A stretch of DNA of 34,736 nucleotides from Chloroflexi bacterium TSY (GTDB lineage: Bacteria; Chloroflexota; Anaerolineae; Caldilineales; Caldilineaceae), in the NCBI GenBank assembly GCA_019217005.1, contig JAHBNG010000147.1, positions 1 through 34,736 of the forward strand, given 5' to 3'. Every line of letters begins with the position of its first letter. Within the stretch, counting starts at the first letter, position 1. Below the pieces are notes generated by a model. It was not told the origin of the DNA and made no database searches. It worked only from the letters and a program-made list of their open reading frames with translations. Made by a program: the position numbers and the translations under genes. Below are positions 22,493 through 31,915 of this stretch, piece after piece.

Positions 22493-24036
22493 TGGAGCTG
22501 ATCTGGTTAACAACAGCATATGGAGCAGGGTTAGGTGCGAAAGCATTGCGTCTGCCGGTACTCGTCGGGTTTTTGCTAGCCGGACTGATTCTGGCTGCCT
22601 CTGGGGTTACAGCCACTGACACCCTGATCACCATCGGCGATTTTGGCGTGACCGTTCTGCTCTTTGCTGTGGGGTTGCATATTCGAATCAAGAACATGTT
22701 GCGGTTGGAGGTACTTGGTGTCGGATCGATCCACATGCTGATCAGCGGTGCACTCTTTACGAGTGTGTTGTTTATCCTCGGGGTCGCTCCCATTGCTGCT
22801 CTGCTTGTTGCGATCGGATTGGGTTTTTCCAGCACGGTATTAACTGCAAAATCGCTCGAGGCACGCAAGGAACTGGATGCTTACCACGGTCGCGTGGCGA
22901 TAGGTATTCTAATTTTGCAAGATTTGGTGGCGGTGGTGTTGCTGGCGTTTACAGGTGCAGAAATGCCGAATTGGTGGGCTGTCGGTCTATTAATTCTACC
23001 TTTTTTGCGGCCACTGCTGCTTCGCGGGTTGGAGTTTAGTGGTCAGGATGAACTGCTGCTCGTCTACGGGCTGCTGATGGCACTGGGGGTCGGCTGGCTC
23101 TTCGAAATTGGTGGGTTAAGCGCCAAGTTAGGTGCGCTGGTCGCAGGAGTATTACTATCTGGGCATGAACGAGCGAATGAACTCTATGATAAGCTGTGGG
23201 CCATCAAAGAGGTGTTTTTGGTTGCGTTCTTTTTACAAGTCGGTCTCACTGGCTTGCCATCACTCGGTGACTTATGGATGTTGGGGTTTCTACTTCTTTT
23301 ACTGCCATTGAAGGGGATACTTTTCTTTGTATTGCTATTGGTCTTCCGTCTACGCGCGCGCACGGCCTTTATGACCAGCTTAACGCTCACGGCCTACAGC
23401 GAGTTCGCTCTAATTGTGGGTGCGGCGTCGGCCCAAAGTGGTCTCATGCCAGAGTCGATTGTGGTGATCTTGGGTTTGTTGGTGGCGGTTTCATATGCCT
23501 TGAATGCCCCACTCAGCAACGCTGCCAACAGTCTATGGAGACACAATGAGGGGTGGCTTTGTCGTTTCGAGCGTCAGCGTATTGATCATCCCGATGAACA
23601 GCCTCACGCGCTAGGAAGAACGGATATTCTCATTGTGGGGATGGGTCGTGTTGGTACAGCAGCCTATGATTATCTGATCGAGAATGGCAATCGACCGCTG
23701 GGGCTAGACAACGATCCAGCTCAAATTGAGCGAAATCTGGCTGCAGGTCGCCGGGTTATCTTTGGCGACGAACAAGATCCCGAGCTATGGCAGGAGTTGG
23801 AGATTAAGGGACTGTATGCGGTTTTGCTGGCAACTCCCGATCATCGTGGTAGTGCATTAGCCACGCAGCTGCTGCGCGAACTTGGCTTCGATGGTCCCAT
23901 CAATGCTGTGATTCGCAATGAAGCCGATAGTCAACCGCTGATCGACGCCGGTGTTACCACCATCAGCTTGCCTATGACGCAAGCGGGAACAGAGTTGGCC
24001 AAGGCGTCTTTACCGATTGAAGGTACGTCTGGTTAA
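22492..24036 (+). CDS. CPA2 (Kef-type) cation:proton antiporter with TrkA-N domain
   Basis: The 514-residue protein has an N-terminal membrane domain of about 12 helices (LRLPVLVGFLLAGLILAASG; FLQVGLTGLPSLGDL), and a cytoplasmic Rossmann domain from about residue 380 (ILIVGMGRVGTAAYDYLIE, GLDNDPAQIERN, VIFGDEQDPELW). It exchanges K+ or Na+ for protons, gated by nucleotide binding to the TrkA-N domain. ATG 22492 overlaps the preceding stop (TAATG). It closes the ion-transport block that starts with mrp and is the only complete proton antiporter core here. Confidence 0.92.
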   Translation: MELIWLTTAYGAGLGAKALRLPVLVGFLLAGLILAASGVTATDTLITIGDFGVTVLLFAVGLHIRIKNMLRLEVLGVGSIHMLISGALFTSVLFILGVAPIAALLVAIGLGFSSTVLTAKSLEARKELDAYHGRVAIGILILQDLVAVVLLAFTGAEMPNWWAVGLLILPFLRPLLLRGLEFSGQDELLLVYGLLMALGVGWLFEIGGLSAKLGALVAGVLLSGHERANELYDKLWAIKEVFLVAFFLQVGLTGLPSLGDLWMLGFLLLLLPLKGILFFVLLLVFRLRARTAFMTSLTLTAYSEFALIVGAASAQSGLMPESIVVILGLLVAVSYALNAPLSNAANSLWRHNEGWLCRFERQRIDHPDEQPHALGRTDILIVGMGRVGTAAYDYLIENGNRPLGLDNDPAQIERNLAAGRRVIFGDEQDPELWQELEIKGLYAVLLATPDHRGSALATQLLRELGFDGPINAVIRNEADSQPLIDAGVTTISLPMTQAGTELAKASLPIEGTSG

Positions 24037-24090
24037 GTGAGCCCTTGTGAGAACTAAGAAAACAGATCGGTCAGAAGCGGTTAGACAGAT

Positions 24091-24435
24091 CTACTGTTCA
24101 TTTTTCAGACAAGCATGGAGCGCATCGAAATCCTTACTGGCCACAAAGGCTGTAATATCATCTCCAGACTCAAAGACAGTACTGCCATGAGGAATTAAGG
24201 TTTTTCCATTGCGTCTGATGCTGATCAGGATACACTCGAACGGCAACTCGGGACCGATTTCTCGAATTGTTTTACCCACAGCTCCGTCGGTAGAATCTAG
24301 CACCAGATTAACAAATTCGGTTTCATTATCGATCTGAATCTGCGATCGCTTGGCTCGGTGGAGCAATTCAGATCGTCGGGTAAGCGCCATGTTGTAGGAA
24401 CGAATGATCTTATAATGATGTTCAGTTAAATTCAA
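24091..24435 (-). pseudogene. TrkA-C tail, probably the remnant of a ClC-type chloride channel
   Basis: The frame encodes a short helix (SYNMALTRRSELLHRAKRSQ) and then one RCK_C/TrkA-C domain (FVNLVLDSTDGAVGKTIREI, GKTLIPHGSTVFESGDDITA). The first part resembles the linker between the CBS pair and the TrkA-C domain of bacterial ClC proteins. The nominal TTG 24435 is closed upstream by an in-frame TGA, and ATG 24390 has no clear ribosome site, so I read it as the 3' end of a lost longer gene. A free-standing small TrkA-C protein is the alternative. Confidence 0.6.
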
Positions 24436-24529
24436 ATTTCATTTGCCCTAAAACAGGAGCGATTGTCATCAACATATTTCATGTTGCTCGCCTCAATGTC
24501 TCTGCATCAGCGGAACCAACGTTGGATAC

Positions 24530-25321
24530 TTATGAGGATGATCTGGAATTAGACGGATTTGGCTTGCTGGTCATTGAAGAATGGGGTTTCGTGGAATGTT
24601 TTCGATTGAACCCGCTGAGCTGTTTGCGTACCTGAGGAATGCGCACGAGAAGCAATACTGCCACAATCACGGCAAAGAGAATGCGCTGTGGATTTGAACT
24701 GGTCCTGACTGACGAGGTGGGGAATCCCCATTCAGCGGCAAAATTTTCACGCCACCAATAGTGCCAAACAGCAACGGGGATTGCCAGATAAACCAGTCGA
24801 TGCAGACGCTTCCAGTTTTTTCGGAGCAGACGCATTGTGAATTGATTCGAAGTCAAGGCCAACGGGATTAGCAACGCCAAGGCATATACACCGGCGCGTG
24901 CGTATGGCATCTTTGCCCATATGTCGGGTTCGAATGCGTGTCTCGTTATGTACCAAATGCTTCGCCATGCCTCAACGTCATAGAAGATGGCTTTGTTGCC
25001 AATGAGGAAGAGTGCGTGGAAAAGGGCAAAGCCAAAACCCCACAACCCAAGCGACTTACGCACAGTGATCGCCTGGCGAAATCCCAAAATAGTTGCCAAT
25101 GGTGTACAAGATAGCGATAGTATGAGCAGGACCAGTGCGCTCTTGTCGCTGAACAAAACAACATTACGCGCCTTCTGAGTGGCAAAGAGCGCAATGATGT
25201 TTGATTCGGATGTAGTCCAGATAAGTATGGACAGCCGTACCAGAAGGAGTAACACAGCCAGATTGACAAGCAGCCAGAACCAATTTTTGCGAATGTATTG
25301 GATGAGTTGGGAATGTATCAT
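24530..25321 (-). CDS. MsrQ/YedZ-like heme-binding membrane protein (ferric reductase-like domain)
   Basis: A 263-residue protein with five or six membrane helices. The ferric-reductase-like core shows the expected His residues, HALFLIGNKA in one helix and RLHRLVYLAIPVAVWHYWW in another, plus the preceding LSCTPLATILGFRQAITVRK, typical of MsrQ. MsrQ passes electrons from the quinone pool or flavin to the periplasmic methionine-sulfoxide reductase MsrP. No msrP gene is adjacent, so the partner is elsewhere or the role differs. The C-terminal tail (SSMTSKPNPSNSRSSS) is low complexity and longer than usual. Confidence 0.85.
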   Translation of the reverse strand: MIHSQLIQYIRKNWFWLLVNLAVLLLLVRLSILIWTTSESNIIALFATQKARNVVLFSDKSALVLLILSLSCTPLATILGFRQAITVRKSLGLWGFGFALFHALFLIGNKAIFYDVEAWRSIWYITRHAFEPDIWAKMPYARAGVYALALLIPLALTSNQFTMRLLRKNWKRLHRLVYLAIPVAVWHYWWRENFAAEWGFPTSSVRTSSNPQRILFAVIVAVLLLVRIPQVRKQLSGFNRKHSTKPHSSMTSKPNPSNSRSSS

Positions 25322-25453
25322 GATTTTCGGGTATGCACCACAAGGTGCCTAAATGGAGTCGACACATTGCTTCATTCACTCAACTGTCGTGAGCTGGTGA
25401 ATTTATTTGATATACACCGTAGCCCCGAAGATGGTTCCCATTTCAATCCTTCA

Positions 25454-26557
25454 CTATCTGCTGGACAACTCGCGTAACGTCGCCACCAACTTTGCATCCT
25501 TCTCTCGCCCTTGCGATGCCACACGGATGTGATAGCGATCCATGCCCTGTTTGTTGGCACAATCCCGTACATAGAGCTTGAATTTTTGCAACAGTATCAT
25601 CTGCAGGTCACGTGCAGTCATTCCGGTCTCAATGCGCACCAGTACAAAGTTGGCTCCCGTGGGATAGACGAAGTAACCAGGAAGTTCCTGCAACTGTGTC
25701 TCGAGCCAGCGCACATCGCGAATGACACGGCGGCGGGCAGCGTGATATTCTCCAGCCGTTGCGGGCAACATGCTTAAAAAAACCTCGGCCAACGTATTGA
25801 GATTCCAGGTGGGCAAGACATGGCGCAGATGTGTGACAAGCTCTTGATTCCCTGTGTAGCAATAACCAAGACGGAGACCTGGCACACCGCAATGTTTGCT
25901 CATGCTGCGCAGAACGAGCAGATTGGAAAACTGCTCAGCGGTGTGGAGTAGCGAAGGGATCTCTTCATCCGCAAAATCAATAAACGATTCGTCGACAATG
26001 ACCATGTCCATCCATGTCGCGGCGTGCAGAAACTCATGCAATTGTACAAGCGAAAAAGTTTGACCCGTCGGATTGCCTGGGTTGATAATCAGCGCGGCGT
26101 GCAGTTGATTCTGTTGCAACCAGACCAAATAGTGGTCCAAATCCAGCTGATAATTCTCATCGGACGACAGCGAATAAAGATGTACTTTCTCCGGTTCCAT
26201 TTTTTCCACATATTCGCTGAAAGTGGGAATCGCCACACCTAAATTTTCAAGAATGCATTCACATACTGTGGTAATCAGTTCGGTGGCACCGTTGCCCATG
26301 ATAAGATGCGCCGGATCGACGCCGATGGCCTGGGCGACGTGCTCCGTGTACGTCGTCGTATTGCTGGATGGATAGTGTTTGATCAGCACGGGCAGACGCT
26401 CTTGTAGCTGGCTAATCATATCTGCAGTTGGGTAATAAGGGTTGGCGATGAAGCAGAAATCAACGATACTTTGCGCCTCTTCATAGCCAACTAGATCGAT
26501 GAGCGAAGGGGAATGGGTCGTTTCTTCAAACAGCACTTGATTGATCTGAATAGACAT
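25454..26557 (-). CDS. PLP-dependent aminotransferase, HisC/CobD-like
   Basis: The start at 26557 is chosen because AAAGGAG stands just before it; an upstream in-frame ATG at 26572 overlaps that site. The 367-residue protein is a fold-type-I aminotransferase: MGNGATELITT, NPGNPTGQTFSL (cofactor-site Asn), VDESFIDFADE (Asp for the pyridine N) and the Schiff-base Lys in LRSMSKHCGVPGLRLGY, with an Arg near the end (YHIRVAS). It resembles histidinol-phosphate aminotransferase and threonine-phosphate decarboxylase, but no his or cob genes are near. It is divergent from the hydrolase genes at 26743-29079 across a shared promoter region. Confidence 0.88.
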   Translation of the reverse strand: MSIQINQVLFEETTHSPSLIDLVGYEEAQSIVDFCFIANPYYPTADMISQLQERLPVLIKHYPSSNTTTYTEHVAQAIGVDPAHLIMGNGATELITTVCECILENLGVAIPTFSEYVEKMEPEKVHLYSLSSDENYQLDLDHYLVWLQQNQLHAALIINPGNPTGQTFSLVQLHEFLHAATWMDMVIVDESFIDFADEEIPSLLHTAEQFSNLLVLRSMSKHCGVPGLRLGYCYTGNQELVTHLRHVLPTWNLNTLAEVFLSMLPATAGEYHAARRRVIRDVRWLETQLQELPGYFVYPTGANFVLVRIETGMTARDLQMILLQKFKLYVRDCANKQGMDRYHIRVASQGREKDAKLVATLRELSSR

Positions 26558-26596
26558 CTGCGCTCCTTTCATCGCACGAGGAAGCTAGAAGCCATT

Positions 26597-26631
26597 ATTA
26601 TAACAGATATTGCCCCGATCTGTGTTATAAT
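26597..26631. promoter_or_regulatory. Divergent promoter region with an imperfect palindrome
   Basis: TTATAACAGAT (26598-26608) and ATCTGTGTTATAA (26618-26630) form an inverted repeat with a 2-nt bulge. Each arm contains a TATAAT: one read rightward at 26626-26631, one leftward at 26602-26597. The dyad lies between the aminotransferase (-) and the hydrolase (+), so it could be both the two -10 elements and the site of a regulator controlling both genes. -35 elements are weak. Confidence 0.55.
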
Positions 26632-26742
26632 CACTAAAGACAGTTGCTATTATATCCCCAATAAAAGCTATCCCGATATGAGACTGACTCTGTCCCAACG
26701 TGAAGCAGTTGCTTTCTATCTGTTTAACAAGTTAGAACAGTT

Positions 26743-28164
26743 ATGAACCTAATCTTCATCTGCATCGACACTCTGCGTTACGACTACCTTGGCTGCAATG
26801 GGAATGATTGGATCTACACGCCCAATCTAGACGCATTTGCCCAAGAAGCCGTCGTGTTTGACAATGCCTATCTGGGCAGTTTTCCTACCATTCCCTTCCG
26901 TACCGATGTTTTTACTGGTCGCTTTGGGAATCCGTTCCACCCTTGGTTGCCGCTAGGATTTGACCGCGTTACACTGCCGAAACTATTGGGTGACGACGGC
27001 TGGGCGACCTATCTTTGCTTTGATACACCGCATCTGATCAATGGTGGTCATGGGTTCGACTATCCCTTCCACGGTTGGCATTTTGTACGGGGCAACGAGG
27101 TCGATCAGCACAGAATCGACGATATCGGCCCGGATCGACCGAACACTTATGCGGATCGATATAACGACCGTTTACGCAGACAAACATACCCTCAATACAT
27201 ACGCAACAACCGCGGCCGTCAGTTGGAGGATGAGTGGCACTCGCCCCAGCTTTTTAAGGCTGCTGCTGATTTTGTGGAGATGAATCGCCGGCGCGATCGA
27301 TATTTCCTCTGGATTGACTGCTTTGACCCACACGAGCCGTGGGATCCGCCCGACCATTATGTTGCCCTCTACGACGATCCTGATTTTGACAAAGGCTGCC
27401 AGATGATGGGATGGGAACCGCTCGAGTCCCTGAGTCCTACCGAATTGAAGCATGTACAAGCGCACTATGCAGGTGAAGTGACTATGGTCGATCATCACAT
27501 TGGCCGCTTTCTGGATCGGCTCGCTGCCACTGGCCGCGACAAAGACACCATTGTCGTCATTGCTTCGGACCACGGCACCAACTGTGGAGCACATGGTCAG
27601 CTAAGCAAAGGCGGTCCACTATACGAGCAGATGGCGCATACGGTTTTCATGGTACGGATGCCAGGTGCTGAGCCAGGGCGTCGAGATGGAATCGTCCAAC
27701 CCGCAGACTACGCACCGACCCTATTGGAGTTACTGGATTTACCACATCCTGACACATTTCAGGGCCGGTCATTTGCTTCAGCCATCGTGGGCTCCGGCGA
27801 TCCAGGGCGCGACTACGCAATCAGCGGAACAGCTCCCGATATCTCTGTGGCGGGGGATATCGTCTACACGGTTCAAGACAAGCGTTGATGCCTGCTGGAT
27901 CGTCCCGATCCAGTGCGGCGTGAATTGTATGACAAGACGAATGATCGCAGCGAGGAAAAGAATGTAATTGCTAACCATCCACAAGAGGCGGAACGATTGC
28001 ATCAAGCATTGGTGGGCTTTCTACATGCTCACGATGCCCACCCTGCACTGGTTGAGTGGCTGGAAACGGGTACGAAGGGTGACACGAGCGACTACCAACA
28101 CCGCCATTTGTATCTAGCCAACTTTAAACCCTATTTCGCCTTGGCGCTAGAGGAGATGATGTAA
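26743..28164 (+). pseudogene. Alkaline-phosphatase-superfamily hydrolase (sulfatase-like) with an in-frame TGA
   Basis: From ATG 26743 the frame gives metal-binding FICIDTLRYD (Asp9), an active-site loop SFPTIPFRTDVFTGR, and the second metal site ASDHGTNCGAHGQ with Lys/His. Sulfatases need Cys or Ser in CxPxR; here the motif is T-I-P-F-R (residues 49-53), so Thr is the likely nucleophile and formylglycine cannot form. That points to a phosphodiesterase or phosphonate hydrolase rather than a sulfatase. At 27886 a TGA replaces the Trp expected in DKRWCLLDRPDPVRRELYD. The same frame then continues to 28164 with the family's C-terminal end (473 codons in all). A truncated 381-residue protein would lack this part. 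Confidence 0.85.
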
Positions 28165-28221
28165 GCTGAAACGCATCATTCGTGAATCTTATCAATCAGA
28201 GGGGTTACGACCATTGAAAAG

Positions 28222-29079
28222 ATGATAAAACGTAACGTCTTCGATGCTCATTTTCACATTGGGCCATGGGGGATGCAGAAGTTTGCCGGATATCTCATTA
28301 GACCAATGCCAGGGTTGGGTGGTGTTGTTGAGGATCATGGTTCTGGTCTAGATTGCTCCGCCTATTTTGAGCGATATGGGATTGCTGGGGGCCTTGTGGT
28401 ACCTACCTATTTGGATGATCCGGCTGCAGCTTTTCGCTACAACGATCTGGTCATTGCCGCGGTGTCAGAAGTGCAAGAGCTTTACGGCGGGTTGTGGGTA
28501 TCGCCCATGACCGATGTACAGGCACTGAATGAAGAGGTATTAGCCAAACTTCCTCAACCCAAAATTCGGGCGCTGAAAATTGCGTCGAATTCATGGTCAG
28601 GAATCGGCATCCATCCCCAGGATTGGAGCGTTCAAGTCCGCCGCAATATGGAGATGATTTTGAACGCGGCTCACGCTCACCGCTTGCCGATCCAATTTCA
28701 CACAGGCTATCTTCCCGGTGCAGATCCGCTCGACTTTGCAGCATTTATGCTGGAGTATGGAGATGCCGCTACCTACCATTTGGTCCACATGGGGGAAGCC
28801 ATTGCTCCGACCTTTCGCTTTGTGCCGCGGTTTATCGAGTGGTTGAAAAAAGGGTATGATGTCTACACGGATACCTCAATTGTGCCGGGATTTGGGCCGA
28901 GTTGGCTGATTCATGAATGTCTTGAAGAAGAGGTTGGCCTTGACCGGATCCTCTTTGGTACAGACACCCCCTGGGGACGTTTTCCCTCCGAATATTGGAA
29001 AGTAGAGGGCATTGAAGTTGAGGAGAGCATCAAAGAACAGATCTTCTGGACCAATGCCCAAACGCTCTACTGTTCATGA
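28222..29079 (+). CDS. Amidohydrolase-family metal-dependent hydrolase (amidohydrolase 2 type)
   Basis: The 285-residue protein folds as a TIM barrel: metal-binding VFDAHFHIGPWG (His10, His12), LPIQFHTGYLPG (His on strand 5), HLVHMGE (strand 6) and LFGTDTPWGRFP (catalytic Asp on strand 8). Family members hydrolyse or decarboxylate many ring compounds, so the substrate cannot be named. It follows the hydrolase gene by about 57 bp on the same strand and probably shares its transcript. Together with the divergent aminotransferase they may be a small catabolic set. ATG 28222 is used; the ribosome site (AGAGGGG) is rather distant. Confidence 0.88.
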   Translation: MIKRNVFDAHFHIGPWGMQKFAGYLIRPMPGLGGVVEDHGSGLDCSAYFERYGIAGGLVVPTYLDDPAAAFRYNDLVIAAVSEVQELYGGLWVSPMTDVQALNEEVLAKLPQPKIRALKIASNSWSGIGIHPQDWSVQVRRNMEMILNAAHAHRLPIQFHTGYLPGADPLDFAAFMLEYGDAATYHLVHMGEAIAPTFRFVPRFIEWLKKGYDVYTDTSIVPGFGPSWLIHECLEEEVGLDRILFGTDTPWGRFPSEYWKVEGIEVEESIKEQIFWTNAQTLYCS

Positions 29080-29498
29080 GGACAGGGTGTCCCAAGCAGA
29101 GACCGTCACCACATTCCCTCATACAGCCCAACAGTAACTCAGGATTACACTTGCTCAAATCTTCCTCACTGAAACACATCCTCATCTCAGACCCCATGAT
29201 CGTTACCCAGTCAATTAGGACCGGTCATGAGCCGACTTGACCACAGATACAATTGAGACTGTCTACATCACCTGACAACCCGCCCGCATTTAGATGATGT
29301 TGTTCTTTGTTCTTTCATGCGCGCTCCATCTCCTCTATCGGCAACATCGACGGTTGCTTCCTCGTTGCACCATCGTAACGATATGGCCCTGTCCCAGTTG
29401 CTTTCTCGTTGCGACCAAACGTTATCCTAAAACCATAACCTGAACGATTTCAGGCAAATTATTTCACGACTATTCTATATAGTAGAGGAGAATTGATT
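29080..29498. other. 420-bp gap with a short direct repeat
   Basis: No gene is seen. An imperfect direct repeat, GTTGCTTCCTCGTTGC at 29353-29368 and GTTGCTTTCTCGTTGC at 29397-29412 (15/16), lies upstream of the secreted-protein gene and might be a regulator site. No clear promoter or terminator is visible. Confidence 0.45.
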
Positions 29499-30071
29499 AT
29501 GAAGATGAAACAGTTACTCATGCTATTGTTGAGCACATTTATTGTGCTGAACAGTTACCTACCGGCTGCTGCAGCCTCGCTCGAGGAAAAGATGTATGCC
29601 CCTCTCAGCGGGCCTACATGTGTTGACTTTGCGGATCTAACAGTGGGTACCGTCTACAATTATGGCGACGTCTTTGTTTCTCGTCGAGTTGGGGTTGGTG
29701 TTAATCATTATTTCGATCCTTACCGCAAACCCCACAAGGGGATCGTTCAAGTCGGCCCTGGCGGTATGACAACTGGTACCCCACATGAGTTAGCAATCAA
29801 ACTCGCCAGTGTCACCTTTGATTTACCAGCACCACTGACAAGTGGACTCACGCTACAATATTATGTTGTACCGGGCGGTCCCCTGAATATCCGCATCAAT
29901 GGACAATTCCTCAATTTTGGTGAGATGACGGATATCCACGGTCTTTGGATCGGTGGCGTCAATGTACAAGTGTTTGGTACACCCGAACAGGGCACGCTAT
30001 ACCTGAACGGCACAGTCAATGACTTGCTCATCGGTGGTCAAAAGCTTGCCGTCAATGATCTCTGTTTCTAA
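29499..30071 (+). CDS. Secreted protein of unknown function
   Basis: ATG 29499 follows GAGGAGA with good spacing. The 190-residue product has a classic signal peptide: basic KMKQ, a hydrophobic core LLMLLLSTFIVLNSYL and an AxA cleavage site in PAAAAS. The mature part is rich in beta-strand, Gly and Thr, with CVDFADLTVGTVYNYGDVF near its start and NDLCF at the end, so a disulfide between the two Cys is possible. I see no catalytic motif; the pattern resembles small beta-sandwich surface proteins of filamentous bacteria. It stands alone, with a repeat copy and a hairpin downstream. Confidence 0.8.
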   Translation: MKMKQLLMLLLSTFIVLNSYLPAAAASLEEKMYAPLSGPTCVDFADLTVGTVYNYGDVFVSRRVGVGVNHYFDPYRKPHKGIVQVGPGGMTTGTPHELAIKLASVTFDLPAPLTSGLTLQYYVVPGGPLNIRINGQFLNFGEMTDIHGLWIGGVNVQVFGTPEQGTLYLNGTVNDLLIGGQKLAVNDLCF

Positions 30072-30074
30072 ACC

Positions 30075-30150
30075 GCGGTTGCAATGAGAGCATAACTTTT
30101 CCACTGCTCCACTAGTCTGAGCAAAGCTACGTTTTCACACAAAGTTCAGT
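30075..30150. repeat. Copy of a diverged dispersed repeat (other copy at 7107)
   Basis: It begins four bases after the secreted-protein stop codon. 22 of 28 bases match 7107-7134, with only transitions between them, and weaker similarity runs to CAAAGTTCAGT. It lies directly before a 14-bp perfect hairpin. Confidence 0.4.
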
Positions 30151-30190
30151 CCCATGAGGGTGGCCGGTATTTACGTCACCCTCATGGGAC
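30149..30190. terminator. Perfect 14-bp hairpin after the secreted-protein gene
   Basis: GTCCCATGAGGGTG (30149-30162) pairs perfectly with CACCCTCATGGGAC (30177-30190) around a 14-nt loop. Placement downstream of a gene suggests transcript termination or 3'-end protection, but there is no T tract. Confidence 0.6.
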
Positions 30191-30464
30191 GACTTATTGC
30201 TCCTTAGAGAAGTTTGTACCGTCTCTGATCTAAGTACATCGTAAACTAAATAATTCGACATTTTTCACGATTAAGAGGCTTTTTCAATCGCAAGCAGTGG
30301 GACAGAACCGACCTTCCCGGACACGCTTTGTATGTAATGGCAGTTCCAAAAGGGCGCGTTGAAGAAGAACTGATAGAGAGAACCAGCAGCGTGTTATGTC
30401 AACATATAGATGAGGACAAAGGCAAGGAACCCAAAGGCGATACATAGTAAAAAATTAGAAGCAA

Positions 30465-31686
30465 TTAAGCGATAGGTTGGCGACGATGGGCTCGTTGCTG
30501 CAAATGGAAAGATTCATCATAAGGTTTCTTGTCTTGCCACAATTTCCAAATGATGCAAATCCAGCGATTAGCGAGAGTGCGATCAGCATGACTCTTTTTT
30601 GAGACCGCGTTGGCGAGCGGCGGTGTAAAAAGCAGCGGCCCAAGAAGACTCTTTGCGGGAGCAGCGAGCAAATTGCTGAGTAAAATAACGAAAGTCGTGA
30701 TCGCAAGCTCTGCGGAAATGAACGGTTCTGACTTTGCCACTTTGTTTGGTGACAGGACAGGTTCCCGCCAGAGACTGAAGGCTCATGGGAGAGGGAAAGC
30801 GTTCCCTGTCTTCGCCAAACTTGACCAGAAGACTGGGAGCTAAAAGCTGGCCAGCACCAGGTAAAGAAGCAAAGATATGCTGATCCGGATGTTGCAGAAA
30901 AAGTGACTGTAACTGGTCAAGGGTCTCTTGTTCATAGCGCAGTGCAAGCAAAAGACATTCAGCCAGCTGAAGAGCTTCTCGTTGATACGCTGGCACAAAT
31001 GCAGGAGCTGATGTGGGATAAGTGGCGGTTAACTTATCATAACAAGTGACCCATTTACGGGGTTGCGTATGTCGGTGCTGCTTGAGAAACTCTTGGAAGC
31101 CTTCATAGGTGGAGTTGCGCACATGCTCTGGCGTTGGATAGGTCAGAACCAGGTGGCAGGCAATCCGAGAAGGCCAGTTGCTGAAGACCTCAAGCAGCGC
31201 CGGATGGTAACGCAACAGGCAAGCGCGCAGACGGTTGGATAAGGCCACAGTCTCTTTGGTCCAGTATTGTGTGGCACTGCTGACCACTCGCATCTGCTGG
31301 AGTAATTCACTGCCAGGTGACCAAGGATAAAATCGATGGACATCGGTCCGCAACAAATCTGCTATCACATAGGCATCACTCTTATCATTATGCGCACCAC
31401 TTTGACTATAGCGCTCCCGACTCTTGTTCACCACATTCGGCGGCACCACATAGACATTCTTGTACCCGCTCGACCAGAGATAATCAATCAGCAAATTATG
31501 CGCTGTTTCCAGTCCCACTGTCACTTCATCATGGCTCGCTCCTGTCTTCTTTCTCATTTCTTCAATTTGGCGAAATCCCTTCTGGCTATGCTCTATCTGC
31601 GCATAGCCCAGCGCTCGTCCTGTCTCATCCAACATCATCACATCATGTTTCTTTTCACTCCAGTCGATTCCCATTTTCACTTTCAT
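30465..31686 (-). pseudogene. IS110-family transposase (DEDD type), frameshifted near the C-terminus
   Basis: ATG at 31686 follows GAGGAGGTCCAAG. The N-terminal RuvC-like DEDD domain shows Asp in KMGIDWSEKKHDV, Glu in VGLETAHNLLIDYLW and the Asp pair in KSDAYVIADLL. The C-terminal Transposase_20 domain shows FASLPGAGQLLAPSLLVKFG and LQSLAGTCPVTKQSGKV. At a run of six A (30595-30600 on the complement) the frame breaks after RQRGLKKESC. Five A would continue as KKSHADRTLANRW to the stop at 30465, giving about 406 residues. The last 45 residues are therefore lost unless the extra base is a sequencing error. Confidence 0.92.
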
Positions 31687-31727
31687 CTTGGACCTCCTCT
31701 CCCGTATCGCCTGAGCTCCTCAACTTT

Positions 31728-31863
31728 GGACGCTGTTTTCCGTTTTCCTGTTATGGCACTCGAGGTGCTGCACGCTTTCGACGTTGCACGGCGTCGACCT
31801 GGCGGACTGTCCGGGAAGGGCGGTCGCACCGCTCGAAGAGGTTGGTCCTTTTTGCCAGGTCGA
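31728..31863 (-). ncRNA. Candidate bridge RNA of the left IS110 copy
   Basis: Read in the transposase direction, the outer stem TCGACCTGGC (31863-31854) pairs with GCCAGGTCGA (31803-31794) and encloses a 50-nt loop. Inside are GGAC/GTCC, an apical hairpin GCGGT-GCG-ACCGC and an internal loop with two unpaired strands. Its 3' strand CCTTCCCGGACA is exactly complementary to TGTCCGGGAAGG at this element's right end (30312-30323). Its 5' strand shares CCTCTTC with the left end. A second small hairpin GCAC-CTCGA-GTGC follows. The matching block in the other copy (32060-32194) has compensatory changes. Confidence 0.75.
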
Positions 31864-31915
31864 GAGTCCAATAAGTTTCGGCTTTCCTTGCTTTTGCCTT
31901 CCCTTATTTTATCTC

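Noticed and set aside
26513..26746. 77-residue ORF overlapping the hydrolase start, including a 22-codon end (MRLTLSQREAVAFYLFNKLE)
   Set aside because: It runs through the aminotransferase start and the divergent promoter. Only the last 22 codons look protein-like, and they have no ribosome site. The ATGA overlap with the hydrolase gene is suggestive but not enough.
27886..27888. TGA decoded as Trp across the whole genome (alternative code)
   Set aside because: Other genes here end normally at TGA (for example 11694-11696 and 15055-15057), so a general reassignment is unlikely.
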